Virus record (IMG/VR): IMGVR_UViG_3300043313_000502
Location: 1-56,391 of that record
DNA from: a virus
Length of the DNA stretch: 56,391 nucleotides
Reading direction: 5' to 3' (one strand)
The stretch's first letter is position 1; each line of letters opens with the position of its first letter. Both the position numbers and the translations under genes were made by a program. This document shows, piece by piece, positions 45,047 to 51,064 of the stretch. The notes under the pieces are model-generated. The model saw only the letters and a program-made list of their open reading frames with translations. It was not told the DNA's origin and made no database searches.

Positions 45047-45751
45047 CTACCGGACCGAAACGGCCGGGCTAACCGGCGCCACGGTGTCTAGCTCGATCGT
45101 CCGAATCACGATCGCCTGGAGCTCTGGCTTGCGCATGCCCTGTGCATCGATCCCGTGCTCCGCTGCCTCGACCCGAAGGGCCGAGATCGGCATTGCCAGG
45201 ATCCGGTTGCGCTCGCGAGTAAGGGCAGTCTTGGTGTTGATGGCGTCCTGCTCGACCTTGCTCCGCTTCCGACCGATCTCCGCTGCGGGCTGGACCCGAG
45301 CTTCCTCGGCGAGGATGCTCGTGAAGTCCGGGCGGATAACTGACTTGATGATCTCGGCGACTGCGATGAAGCAGACCACGATCACGTAGATAACGCCAAC
45401 GGTGACGTTCGGCGAGCCGAGGAAGTTCACCATGCTGCTGGCAGCTACCGGGAAGAGGAGGAAGCCGAGGGCAACCTTCTTAGCCAACCGGTCCATACCC
45501 GCTGCGCTTAGGACCTTAACGCACAGGATCGTCATCAGGTCGATCACGATCGGGATTACGAGAGAGCCGAACACGTCGGTCCCCTTCGCCTGGAGGAAGT
45601 GCATCTGGTGCTGGAAGCTCGCTGCCATTACCAGAACGGTAATCGCCATAGCCAGCTTCTTTGCCCACTTGATAGCGCTGAGCATTTCCTCTACGGCCTT
45701 AGAGCCGTACTGCTCTGCGAAGCGCTGTCCGGGGGTCTTGGTGGTGTTCAT
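45047..45751 (-). CDS. DUF2637-like membrane protein with C-terminal SAP-like motif
   Basis: The ATG at 45751 follows CGAAGGGAACG and gives 234 residues. About four hydrophobic spans lie between residues 30 and 130. The segments ASFQHQMHFLQAKGTDVFGS and LVIPIVIDLMTILCVKVLSA resemble DUF2637 proteins of actinobacterial plasmids, some of which take part in plasmid spread. A charged helix follows, then AAEHGIDAQGMRKPELQAIV, which resembles a SAP helix pair. It may link DNA to the membrane. Confidence 0.7.
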   Translation of the reverse strand: MNTTKTPGQRFAEQYGSKAVEEMLSAIKWAKKLAMAITVLVMAASFQHQMHFLQAKGTDVFGSLVIPIVIDLMTILCVKVLSAAGMDRLAKKVALGFLLFPVAASSMVNFLGSPNVTVGVIYVIVVCFIAVAEIIKSVIRPDFTSILAEEARVQPAAEIGRKRSKVEQDAINTKTALTRERNRILAMPISALRVEAAEHGIDAQGMRKPELQAIVIRTIELDTVAPVSPAVSVR

Positions 45752-45754
45752 GCT

Positions 45755-45801
45755 CGTTCCCTTCGTTTGTGGAGGTCTCGCTACCTCCAACTCCTAAGGT
45801 A
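45755..45801 (-). promoter_or_regulatory. Leader module 4: -10-like element, GCGAG-loop hairpin, ribosome-binding site
   Basis: On the minus strand: TACCTT (45801-45796), then TGGAGGT and ACCTCCA (arms 45783-45789 and 45770-45776) around loop AGCGAG, then CGAAGGGAACG (45765-45755) just before the ATG at 45751. It has the same order and spacing as three other modules, with a different stem sequence. Confidence 0.7.
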
Positions 45802-46071
45802 CCCGAAGTCAAGTCTTCTGACTACCGCCTTCTACCAGGGGCGCATCACACACCCGCCCTGGCGCGCTACGGGTAGCCGCTCCAAAACTCCAATTACTAC
45901 TCTGCGTCGCCGAAATTCCATTGATGGTAATGGGGTATAGTGCCAAACCACCCTTACATCACACCGGTTGACGTTTTTCCCCAACCGTTCGTCTGACGTT
46001 GAAAAGCGTCGATTCGGACAGCGGCCGAAAAGTTGAAGAACGAATCGGACGTCTCGTTTGGCCCCGGGAAC
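45802..46071. other. Gene-free regulatory stretch of about 270 bases
   Basis: No supported gene lies here. It contains two TTGACGTT-like copies (45968-45975 and a variant at 45993-46002), near-repeats CGATTCGGA (46010-46018) and CGAATCGGA (46040-46048), and locally A/T-richer sequence near 45900-45980. It lies between a terminator and leader module 4, so it likely carries promoter or operator sites. Confidence 0.4.
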
Positions 46072-46108
46072 AAGTCGGGCACTACCCTCAGCAAGCAGTG
46101 CCCGACTT
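46072..46108. terminator. 12-bp terminator hairpin
   Basis: Arms AAGTCGGGCACT (46072-46083) and AGTGCCCGACTT (46097-46108) pair perfectly around 13 bases. It stands directly after the gene ending at 46117 and closes its transcript on the minus strand (TTGTTCC follows). Confidence 0.88.
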
Positions 46109-46116
46109 CAATCCTT

Positions 46117-46959
46117 TTAGGACTCCACGCGGACCGTCTTAACGCCTTCCTTCGGTCGGCCGGTCCTCACGACGCCCCGCCCCCTGCCAACCGCCCGGAG
46201 CGCGGACACCCGAAACGCCCGGAAGCCGGTCGCCGGGCAACAGAACAGGACGACGCGCTCCCCGTGCTGCTCCTCAACGCGAATCCTGCGCGGATCCTGT
46301 CCGACCGTCGCGGACTCCTCGGTGTTCGTGAACCGGTTGTGCCACTTGATGGCCTTGCCCACGATCCGCTCTATGATCTCGATATCGGTGGCCAGCGTTG
46401 GATCGAAGGGGAGTCGGCTCTTGGGAGGCGCTGGACGAACTACCTCGCGCGGCTTGAACGCCTTGTTCTCTGCTACCCGCTTGAGTTCCGCCGCCGCCTC
46501 GACCGGAGGGCGGGAGGCGTACTGCTTAGCGTGCGAGGCGTTGCGCGTGAGAACCGTCCGATCCCCAACCGTGTACGTAGCGGGGTGCTGGTACACTCCA
46601 CCGTGCCACGATTGGAACAGGACTTCGATGCCCCGAGTCGCCACTACCTCGATGACCTCGCCCTGCGTGTTGAACTCGCAGGACCATCCGAACTCGGCTA
46701 CCGCCTGTTGGAACGCTAGCGCCTTGGCTACGCTCTTGGTGTCCTCGGTAGGGGCTGCCCCTGTTGTGACCGCTACGGCAGTCCTAGAGGGCTTGCCGGT
46801 ACGCTCGGCGCCTACGTGGACCGCCCGCCCCCGGGAAGCGACGCTCCGGGGCGGATACCGGTCCACGATCGGGTCTGGTAGCGGTGTCCGCTGCGCTGCC
46901 CGATCGTGCTTCGCCTTCGCCACACTCCGGAGTCCAGCCCGGCTTGCTGTAGTCGTCAT
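46117..46959 (-). CDS. Hypothetical early protein
   Basis: The 280-residue product has an ATG after GACGAAGGGGACGACC, a variant of the early ribosome-binding site. The first 70 residues are basic and low in complexity. The core begins TKSVAKALAFQQAVAEFGWS and has GGVYQHPATYTVGDRTVLTR. The end is basic (VLFCCPATGFRAFRVSALRA onward). No family is recognised. It ends at a terminator. Confidence 0.75.
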   Translation of the reverse strand: MTTTASRAGLRSVAKAKHDRAAQRTPLPDPIVDRYPPRSVASRGRAVHVGAERTGKPSRTAVAVTTGAAPTEDTKSVAKALAFQQAVAEFGWSCEFNTQGEVIEVVATRGIEVLFQSWHGGVYQHPATYTVGDRTVLTRNASHAKQYASRPPVEAAAELKRVAENKAFKPREVVRPAPPKSRLPFDPTLATDIEIIERIVGKAIKWHNRFTNTEESATVGQDPRRIRVEEQHGERVVLFCCPATGFRAFRVSALRAVGRGRGVVRTGRPKEGVKTVRVES

Positions 46960-47101
46960 GGTCGTCCCCTTCGTCGAATGCTCGCCTTGCTTCTTGGATC
47001 CGCTGTACCTCTGGAATGCCGACAGGAATGCCCACCTGTGTTAATACTCGTGCCAGGTCTAGCGCCCGGATTTCTTCCTCTGCCGCCTGATACCTGTTCA
47101 C
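46784..47101 (-). CDS. Possible small early protein overlapping the next gene
   Basis: The frame starts at GTG after GAGAGGAGCAAGG and begins NRYQAAEEEIRALDLARVLT. Residues 1-55 look like a real small protein, ending in an acidic stretch. Residues 56-105 lie inside the next gene in another phase and look like its shadow. The start is credible. The long 176-base overlap is unusual. Confidence 0.5.
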   Translation of the reverse strand: MNRYQAAEEEIRALDLARVLTQVGIPVGIPEVQRIQEARRAFDEGDDHDDYSKPGWTPECGEGEARSGSAADTATRPDRGPVSAPERRFPGAGGPRRRRAYRQAL

Positions 47102-47279
47102 TCCCTTGCTCCTCTCGGTTGTACAGGGGGCTCCGGTCCGGACGGAGGACTTGTCTCGTCCGGACCGGGCCTCTCAGTTACCTACCGGCGACGCGATCTC
47201 ACCGATGGGAGTTGAGGTACCTGCCTCTTCCACGCGCCGAGCACGGGAAGCTCTGTCGATCTGGATCTCTCTAGTCGCT
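47102..47279. other. 178-base gap with one inverted repeat
   Basis: I find no convincing gene here. A 10-bp inverted repeat lies near 47132-47163: GGTCCGGACG and CGTCCGGACC around 12 bases. It could end the upstream transcript but has no T-run. A TACAAC near 47124 on the minus strand is a weak -10 candidate for the next gene. Confidence 0.4.
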
Positions 47280-47429
47280 TCAGATTTCGTACTTTGCCAA
47301 ACAGCGCTCGCAATCGCACTCTACGACGCTTCCGTTGGAGTTAAGGGCGTTTCCCTGCGCGTCCGTCCACGGGTAGACCTGCTTCCCGGTCTCTGGGTTA
47401 ACCTCGGGCCGGATCTCTTCGTGCTCCAT
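47280..47429 (-). CDS. Small Cys-containing early protein
   Basis: This 49-residue frame has its own leader hairpin and GAAGGGAACG site. The product is MEHEEIRPEVNPETGKQVYP, then WTDAQGNALN and VVECDCERCLAKYEI. The C-x-C-x2-C cluster at the end could bind metal. Function unknown. The strong leader module makes the gene convincing despite its size. Confidence 0.75.
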   Translation of the reverse strand: MEHEEIRPEVNPETGKQVYPWTDAQGNALNSNGSVVECDCERCLAKYEI

Positions 47430-47433
47430 TTTT

Positions 47434-47480
47434 CGTTCCCTTCGTCTGGCCCTCTCGCAGGGCCTTCAACTCCGACTGTA
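47434..47480 (-). promoter_or_regulatory. Leader module 3: TACAGT, GCGAG-loop hairpin, ribosome-binding site
   Basis: On the minus strand: TACAGT (47480-47475), then GGCCCT and AGGGCC (arms 47459-47464 and 47448-47453) around loop GCGAG, then CGAAGGGAACG (47444-47434) and the ATG at 47429. The stem sequence differs fully from the other modules while the pairing is kept. Confidence 0.75.
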
Positions 47481-47512
47481 CTCCTTGAAGCCTCCGGAGG
47501 AAAGCCGGGGGA

Positions 47513-47541
47513 GAAAGAAAGGCGGGAACCGTAGCTCCCGC
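47513..47541 (-). terminator. Rho-independent terminator
   Basis: On the minus strand GCGGGA (47541-47536) pairs with TCCCGC (47527-47522) and is followed by CTTTCTTT. It ends the transcript of the gene stopping at 47554, just before leader module 3. Confidence 0.85.
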
Positions 47542-47553
47542 TCCTTCGATCGC

Positions 47554-48207
47554 TTACGACGCGAGCCGAAGAAGCTCGGCCACGTTCCGGATCTTCCGCG
47601 TCTTGCCCTCGACCGTGTACGTTCCGCCGGTTGTCCGGCCCTGCGCGTCCCACACCATCGTGCCCGAGACCCCGCCGAGCGCGACGCGGAGGTACGTGAC
47701 GCCCTTGGAGTTCGTAACGTCGGCCGTCCAGGCCTTCGAAAGCTGCGCGATCGTCTGCGCGGCCTTCTCCTCGCCGCTCGCTCGCAGCGTGACGTGCATG
47801 ACCTGCCCGATCCGGGAGGTCCCGCGCTTCGCGACGTACTCCGCGCTCGCCCTGTTGAGCTCCGGGTGGCAGATCCAGCAGTCGCCAAGCGTATAGCCGA
47901 GCGAGTCCTCATCAGCCTTCAACATCTCTTCGTGGCCCTGGTCGCTGTGCGTGTTCTCCCAACCCGCCTCTTCTAGGCACAGCTTGCACAACTGGCCCTC
48001 GGGGGACTCCTTCGTGGCGGGACGGGTCTCGCACGACACGCAGCGCCTGCTCTGCATCCGGCTCGGCTTCGCGATCGCCTCAAACTCGGCCTGCTTTGCC
48101 TCGATTGCCGGGATGAGGGTCGCCTTGTTGGCAGAGGACATGCCCTTGATTTCGAGGTCGCGGGCAACCTTGCGGAGGTCCGTCGTCTTCAGCTCGGAGA
48201 GGTTCAT
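47554..48207 (-). CDS. SAP/Rho-N-like and zinc-binding early protein
   Basis: The ATG at 48207 follows CGAAGGGAACGAA and gives 217 residues. The N-terminus LSELKTTDLRKVARDLEIKG then MSSANKATLIPAI is a SAP/Rho-N-like helical domain. A Cys-rich part follows: RRCVSCETRPATK with QLCKLCLEEAG, then DCWICHPEL. The C-terminal 80 residues look beta-rich. It is probably a nucleic-acid-binding early protein. The target is unknown. Confidence 0.75.
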   Translation of the reverse strand: MNLSELKTTDLRKVARDLEIKGMSSANKATLIPAIEAKQAEFEAIAKPSRMQSRRCVSCETRPATKESPEGQLCKLCLEEAGWENTHSDQGHEEMLKADEDSLGYTLGDCWICHPELNRASAEYVAKRGTSRIGQVMHVTLRASGEEKAAQTIAQLSKAWTADVTNSKGVTYLRVALGGVSGTMVWDAQGRTTGGTYTVEGKTRKIRNVAELLRLAS

Positions 48208-48210
48208 TTC

Positions 48211-48262
48211 GTTCCCTTCGTCTCGGGGAGGTCTCGCACCTCCCCTTGCAAGACCAACTGTA
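48211..48262 (-). promoter_or_regulatory. Leader module 2: TACAGT, GCGAG-loop hairpin, ribosome-binding site
   Basis: On the minus strand: TACAGT (48262-48257), then GGGGAGGT and ACCTCCCC (arms 48238-48245 and 48225-48232) around loop GCGAG, then CGAAGGGAACG just before the ATG at 48207. The eight-base stem is the longest of the four modules. Confidence 0.78.
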
Positions 48263-48287
48263 CTCCAACTTTTGACGTTGCACACCA

Positions 48288-48318
48288 GAAAGGTGGGGGA
48301 ATTTTTCTCCCCCACCTT
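48288..48318. terminator. Terminator hairpin
   Basis: Arms AAGGTGGGGGA (48290-48300) and TCCCCCACCTT (48308-48318) pair over 11 bp around a seven-base loop, with A/T-rich flanks. It closes the transcript of the DnaQ-like gene just before leader module 2. Confidence 0.88.
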
Positions 48319-48331
48319 ACCCAGCGCTTCC

Positions 48332-48928
48332 CTAGATCCCTAGCGCGTCGCAGGCGCTCTGGTAGTCGACGAGCACGCCCGTGCACCAAGCCGAGCAGCC
48401 GAGGCTAGGCGATCCACCCATCAAGATTAGCTCCACGACGTCCCTGAGCAGGTGCACCAGGACCGCTGTCCGGCGGCCGTCGAACAGTCCCTGGGGAACC
48501 TCTCGCGAAGGGATGTCCTCGCCGCGCCAGATCTTGTCCTGTCGGACCATCTCGACCCAGTTCAGATCCTCGGCTCCAGGCACGGCGGGGAACGTCGGGA
48601 AGTGCAGGTGCGCCCGGCGCGCATTCGTGAATCGTCCTCGACAGATCATCTCGTCGAACTGGCGGGTAGCACAATAGGCAACCTCTGACGCGTAGCGCAG
48701 AGACTCGCCTAGCTGTCCGAGCACATGCGCCTCTACGCCCTCGGAGTCGATGATCTCGATAATCCCGTCCCGCGCTACGCCTGCGAGTGCAATAGACCAG
48801 CGCCTCTTCAGCACCTCACCGTTCGGCATCCGAAATCCCTCGGGGGTCGGAACCTTTACAGTCTCCAGATCTAGGAAGGCGACGCCCTCCAGGAAGGTCC
48901 CCGGAACCTCGATCTCATATACGCCCAT
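48332..48928 (-). CDS. DnaQ-like DEDD 3'-5' exonuclease
   Basis: The ATG at 48928 lies just after the upstream stop and gives 198 residues. EGVAFLDLETVKVPTPEG carries Asp20 and Glu22 of motif I. YCATRQFDEMICRG carries Asp92 of motif II. VLVHLLRDVVELI carries a His-x3-Asp (159/163) for motif III. This is the order of RNase H-fold DEDD exonucleases. It could proofread for the phage polymerase or degrade RNA or DNA early. Motif III is imperfect. Confidence 0.68.
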   Translation of the reverse strand: MGVYEIEVPGTFLEGVAFLDLETVKVPTPEGFRMPNGEVLKRRWSIALAGVARDGIIEIIDSEGVEAHVLGQLGESLRYASEVAYCATRQFDEMICRGRFTNARRAHLHFPTFPAVPGAEDLNWVEMVRQDKIWRGEDIPSREVPQGLFDGRRTAVLVHLLRDVVELILMGGSPSLGCSAWCTGVLVDYQSACDALGI

Positions 48929-48929
48929 C

Positions 48930-49205
48930 TCAGCACTCTCCCGCGTGCGTCGCGAGGCAGCGAGGGCAGGCCGCCGCGCGCACGGCCGCGACGTTAGCCA
49001 TATCCTTTGCAATCGCGTTTCGCTCCCGAGTAACTGCGCGTCGCCGCGCCGCCGCCTCCTCGCGCCGGTCACACTCGGCCGCATACACCGGGTCCTCGAT
49101 CCTACGCGCCAGCTCAAGACCCTCCCGGGCCAAGCTACGGGTCGCGGGGTTCTGCGCGAGGCTAGAGGACAGGAGCCTCATAGTCTCCACCAATACATCC
49201 TGCAT
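48930..49205 (-). CDS. Hypothetical early helical protein with CPRC end
   Basis: The 91-residue product has its own leader module and is mostly helix (LLSSSLAQNPATRSLAREGL, then CDRREEAAARRRAVTRERNA). It ends AACPRCLATHAGEC, a C-x2-C and final Cys with a His that may bind zinc. It shares an mRNA with the DnaQ-like gene. Function unknown. Confidence 0.72.
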   Translation of the reverse strand: MQDVLVETMRLLSSSLAQNPATRSLAREGLELARRIEDPVYAAECDRREEAAARRRAVTRERNAIAKDMANVAAVRAAACPRCLATHAGEC

Positions 49206-49208
49206 TTT

Positions 49209-49255
49209 CGTTCCCTTCTTCTAGGGGTCTCGCGCCCCTACCAACGTCAACTGTA
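49209..49255 (-). promoter_or_regulatory. Leader module 1: TACAGT, GCGAG-loop hairpin, ribosome-binding site
   Basis: On the minus strand: TACAGT (49255-49250), with TTGTTC 17 bases upstream as a weak -35, then TAGGGG and CCCCTA (arms 49235-49240 and 49222-49227) around loop CGCGAGA, then GAAGGGAACG before the ATG at 49205. It is the first promoter after the late terminator. Confidence 0.72.
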
Positions 49256-49275
49256 CGCCGTTGCGGCTCGTTGAA

Positions 49276-49317
49276 CAAGGGAAGGCCGGTCCGGGTTGCG
49301 AGATCCCAGACCGGCCC
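49276..49317 (-). terminator. Terminator at the end of the late operon
   Basis: On the minus strand GGCCGGTC (49316-49309) pairs with GACCGGCC (49291-49284), extended inside by GGG/CCC, and is followed by TTCCCTTGTTC. It closes the late transcript after the holin gene. The 228-base gap 49206-49433 holds this, leader module 1 and no convincing gene. Confidence 0.85.
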
Positions 49318-49433
49318 AAACGGGACCGCGCGTCAGGAGGGGAAGGGAACGACTCCGACCCTCAACCGAGCGACTTCCTTCACCCGTTCGTTTTCCCTGC
49401 ATGCTCGATCGTACGCCGCGACAAAAACTGCGG

Positions 49434-49649
49434 CTAGTAGCCTCCTCGCGAGGATGGGGGCCGGGTGGCAGGCCGGGTAGAAGTAAACGCTGCCTGAGCG
49501 TTGGGGATCTGGTACACACCCCAAGCGGATACAGCGGCTAGGATGATGGCGATGATGTCAGCCGCCTTCGTGTTACCCGGCCAAAGAATCGCGGTAATAG
49601 ACCCCACGGCGCCGAGCGCTGCCACAATGAACTTCCGATACTTCTCCAT
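49434..49649 (-). CDS. Holin-like small membrane protein
   Basis: The 71-residue protein follows the endolysin gene. It has two apolar segments, FIVAALGAVGSITAILWPG (8-26) and ADIIAIILAAVSAWGVYQI (30-48), then a polar tail. Two spans, small size and position fit a class II-like holin that would release the endolysin. A single-domain phage membrane protein of another kind cannot be excluded. Confidence 0.72.
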   Translation of the reverse strand: MEKYRKFIVAALGAVGSITAILWPGNTKAADIIAIILAAVSAWGVYQIPNAQAAFTSTRPATRPPSSRGGY

Positions 49650-49658
49650 CTCGACCTC

Positions 49659-50522
49659 CTAGCTCACGGTTCCACTGACAGTCCCGGTAAAACTGCTTCC
49701 TGCCCCGAGGCCGTCCTTGCCAGGGTCACCCTTGTCGCCCTTGTCGCCCTTGTCGCCCTTAACTCCGTCTAGGGCGTTGAGATCCTTGTCGATCTGGCGG
49801 GTCATCCAACCGGTCACCTTCTTGCCGTCGCCGACTTCCTCCGGCTTAAGGTACTTGGCGCGGAACTTCTTCACCACTGCTTGCAGGACCGTGCCGTACA
49901 CGCCGTCGACAGGACCGGCCTTGTATCCGAGGTCGTTGAGTTGGCCCTGAACGCGTTTGACGCCCTCGCCCTTGTCGCCGAACGCCGGAAATGCTTCGGA
50001 CATGTCGTCTCCCTCGTTCCACTGATCCTTGGTCTCCCCGCTGACGACCGAGACGAGAGCCAGCCCGGCCTCGGGATCCTCGGCGTACATCCGGCAGAGC
50101 TCCATGTGCTCGTGTTGCGTGTGATCGACCGTCGCGAAACCGCGCACGTTCGCCACGAAGTCGAGACGTACCGCGTCGCCGGTGCCGTCCCAGCAGTTGA
50201 CGGCGTTGAAGTACTTCCGACGCGGATCGGTCCGATCGTTATACAACCGGTTCCAGTAGGAGTACCCCCGGACCATGTCCGCCCTGTTCTTGGACATGTC
50301 CCCAGCGCTGGATAGATCTCGACGCCACTTACCCGGCGGAGCCTTGTCCTTCGGGCGGGTCACCGAGTAGTTATCCGAAGGCTGGTCCTGAATCGAAATG
50401 TGGTACCCGCCTGTCAACCTGTGCGCCAGGTCTCCAACAATTCCGGCGAAGACGGCGGAGGCGTATTGGTCCTCCCACTTAGCCATCGCTGCCCGGAGCA
50501 TCGTCGGCGCAAGCGTCGTCAC
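49659..50522 (-). CDS. Endolysin with peptidoglycan-binding domain and collagen-like tail
   Basis: The 287-residue protein has an N-terminal region with YHISIQDQPS, SSAGDMSKN and TVDHTQHEHMELC, which may be the His/Asp/His set of an M15-like D,D- or L,D-peptidase. Residues about 180-225 (FGDKGEGVKRVQGQLNDLGY then KAGPVDGVYGT) are a clear peptidoglycan-binding type 1 domain. The end has G-x-y triplets GVKGDKGDKGDKGDPGKDG and a Gly/Ser/Thr tip. It should cut host peptidoglycan at lysis. The peptidase class is tentative; the cell-wall-binding part is firm. Confidence 0.78.
   Translation of the reverse strand: MTTLAPTMLRAAMAKWEDQYASAVFAGIVGDLAHRLTGGYHISIQDQPSDNYSVTRPKDKAPPGKWRRDLSSAGDMSKNRADMVRGYSYWNRLYNDRTDPRRKYFNAVNCWDGTGDAVRLDFVANVRGFATVDHTQHEHMELCRMYAEDPEAGLALVSVVSGETKDQWNEGDDMSEAFPAFGDKGEGVKRVQGQLNDLGYKAGPVDGVYGTVLQAVVKKFRAKYLKPEEVGDGKKVTGWMTRQIDKDLNALDGVKGDKGDKGDKGDPGKDGLGAGSSFTGTVSGTVS
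49731..49757. repeat. Tandem 9-base repeat encoding collagen-like triplets
   Basis: CTTGTCGCC occurs three times in a row and encodes the repeated Gly-Asp-Lys of the endolysin tail. Such a repeat can change copy number by slippage. Confidence 0.85.
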
Positions 50523-50749
50523 GGAATCACCAACACGTCGTAGTCGGAGCCCTCGGCGGCCTCCTCAGATTTCTGCCGATCCCACGCCTGCGGATACCCC
50601 TCCCGGAGGATCCACCCGCTCTCATCGGCAGCTATGTCGTACAGCCAGCACCGTCCGGCGGGCTTGTCTACGACCAAGAAGCCCTTCGGAAACCGCGAGA
50701 TAGTATCTTTCCCATCCAGCGGCCCGCCCACGCAGCGGAGCATCTTCAT
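50519..50749 (-). CDS. Hypothetical small protein between fibre and endolysin genes
   Basis: The 76-residue product MKMLRCVGGPLDGKDTISRF ... WILREGYPQAWDRQKSEEAA resembles small proteins often found near the lysis genes of actinophages (C-G-G-P-x-D-G start). It overlaps the endolysin start by four bases. Function unknown. Confidence 0.7.
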   Translation of the reverse strand: MKMLRCVGGPLDGKDTISRFPKGFLVVDKPAGRCWLYDIAADESGWILREGYPQAWDRQKSEEAAEGSDYDVLVIP

Positions 50750-50758
50750 GGACCCTCC

Positions 50759-51064
50759 TTACGGGAGTACGTAATACTGCTGGGCGAATGCAGTCGGAGA
50801 TAGGACTTCTCCCAGCCCCGTGTTGTCCTGCCCAGTGATCAGAATGTCGTTGAGGTTGATAGGGAGGTCGAAGGACTGAGGCTGGGTCTTGTCCTGGATG
50901 GTGCGCCGGACCGTGAGGACCGAAGCCGTCTCAGAAACAAACGAGTAGACCTCGCCCGTTGCCGCCGTAGCGTTTAGTCCGTTGATAATCTGCGTACTGT
51001 TGGTCCCGTTGTACTTCAGACTGCGCATCTTCGATGCACACTGGACTACCGGCTCGTTAGCCAT
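50759..51064 (-). CDS. Hypothetical tail-region protein
   Basis: The 101-residue product starts one base into the stop of the fibre gene. It begins MANEPVVQCASKMRSLKYNG and is beta-rich (EVYSFVSETASVLTVRRTIQ, then DLPINLNDILITGQDN). It may be a small tail or fibre-associated structural protein. No family is recognised. Confidence 0.68.
   Translation of the reverse strand: MANEPVVQCASKMRSLKYNGTNSTQIINGLNATAATGEVYSFVSETASVLTVRRTIQDKTQPQSFDLPINLNDILITGQDNTGLGEVLSPTAFAQQYYVLP

Noticed and set aside
49333-49524. 63-codon minus-strand frame overlapping the holin gene, possible spanin
   Set aside because: It has one weak apolar stretch, no clear start outside the holin gene and no ribosome-binding site suited to its start.
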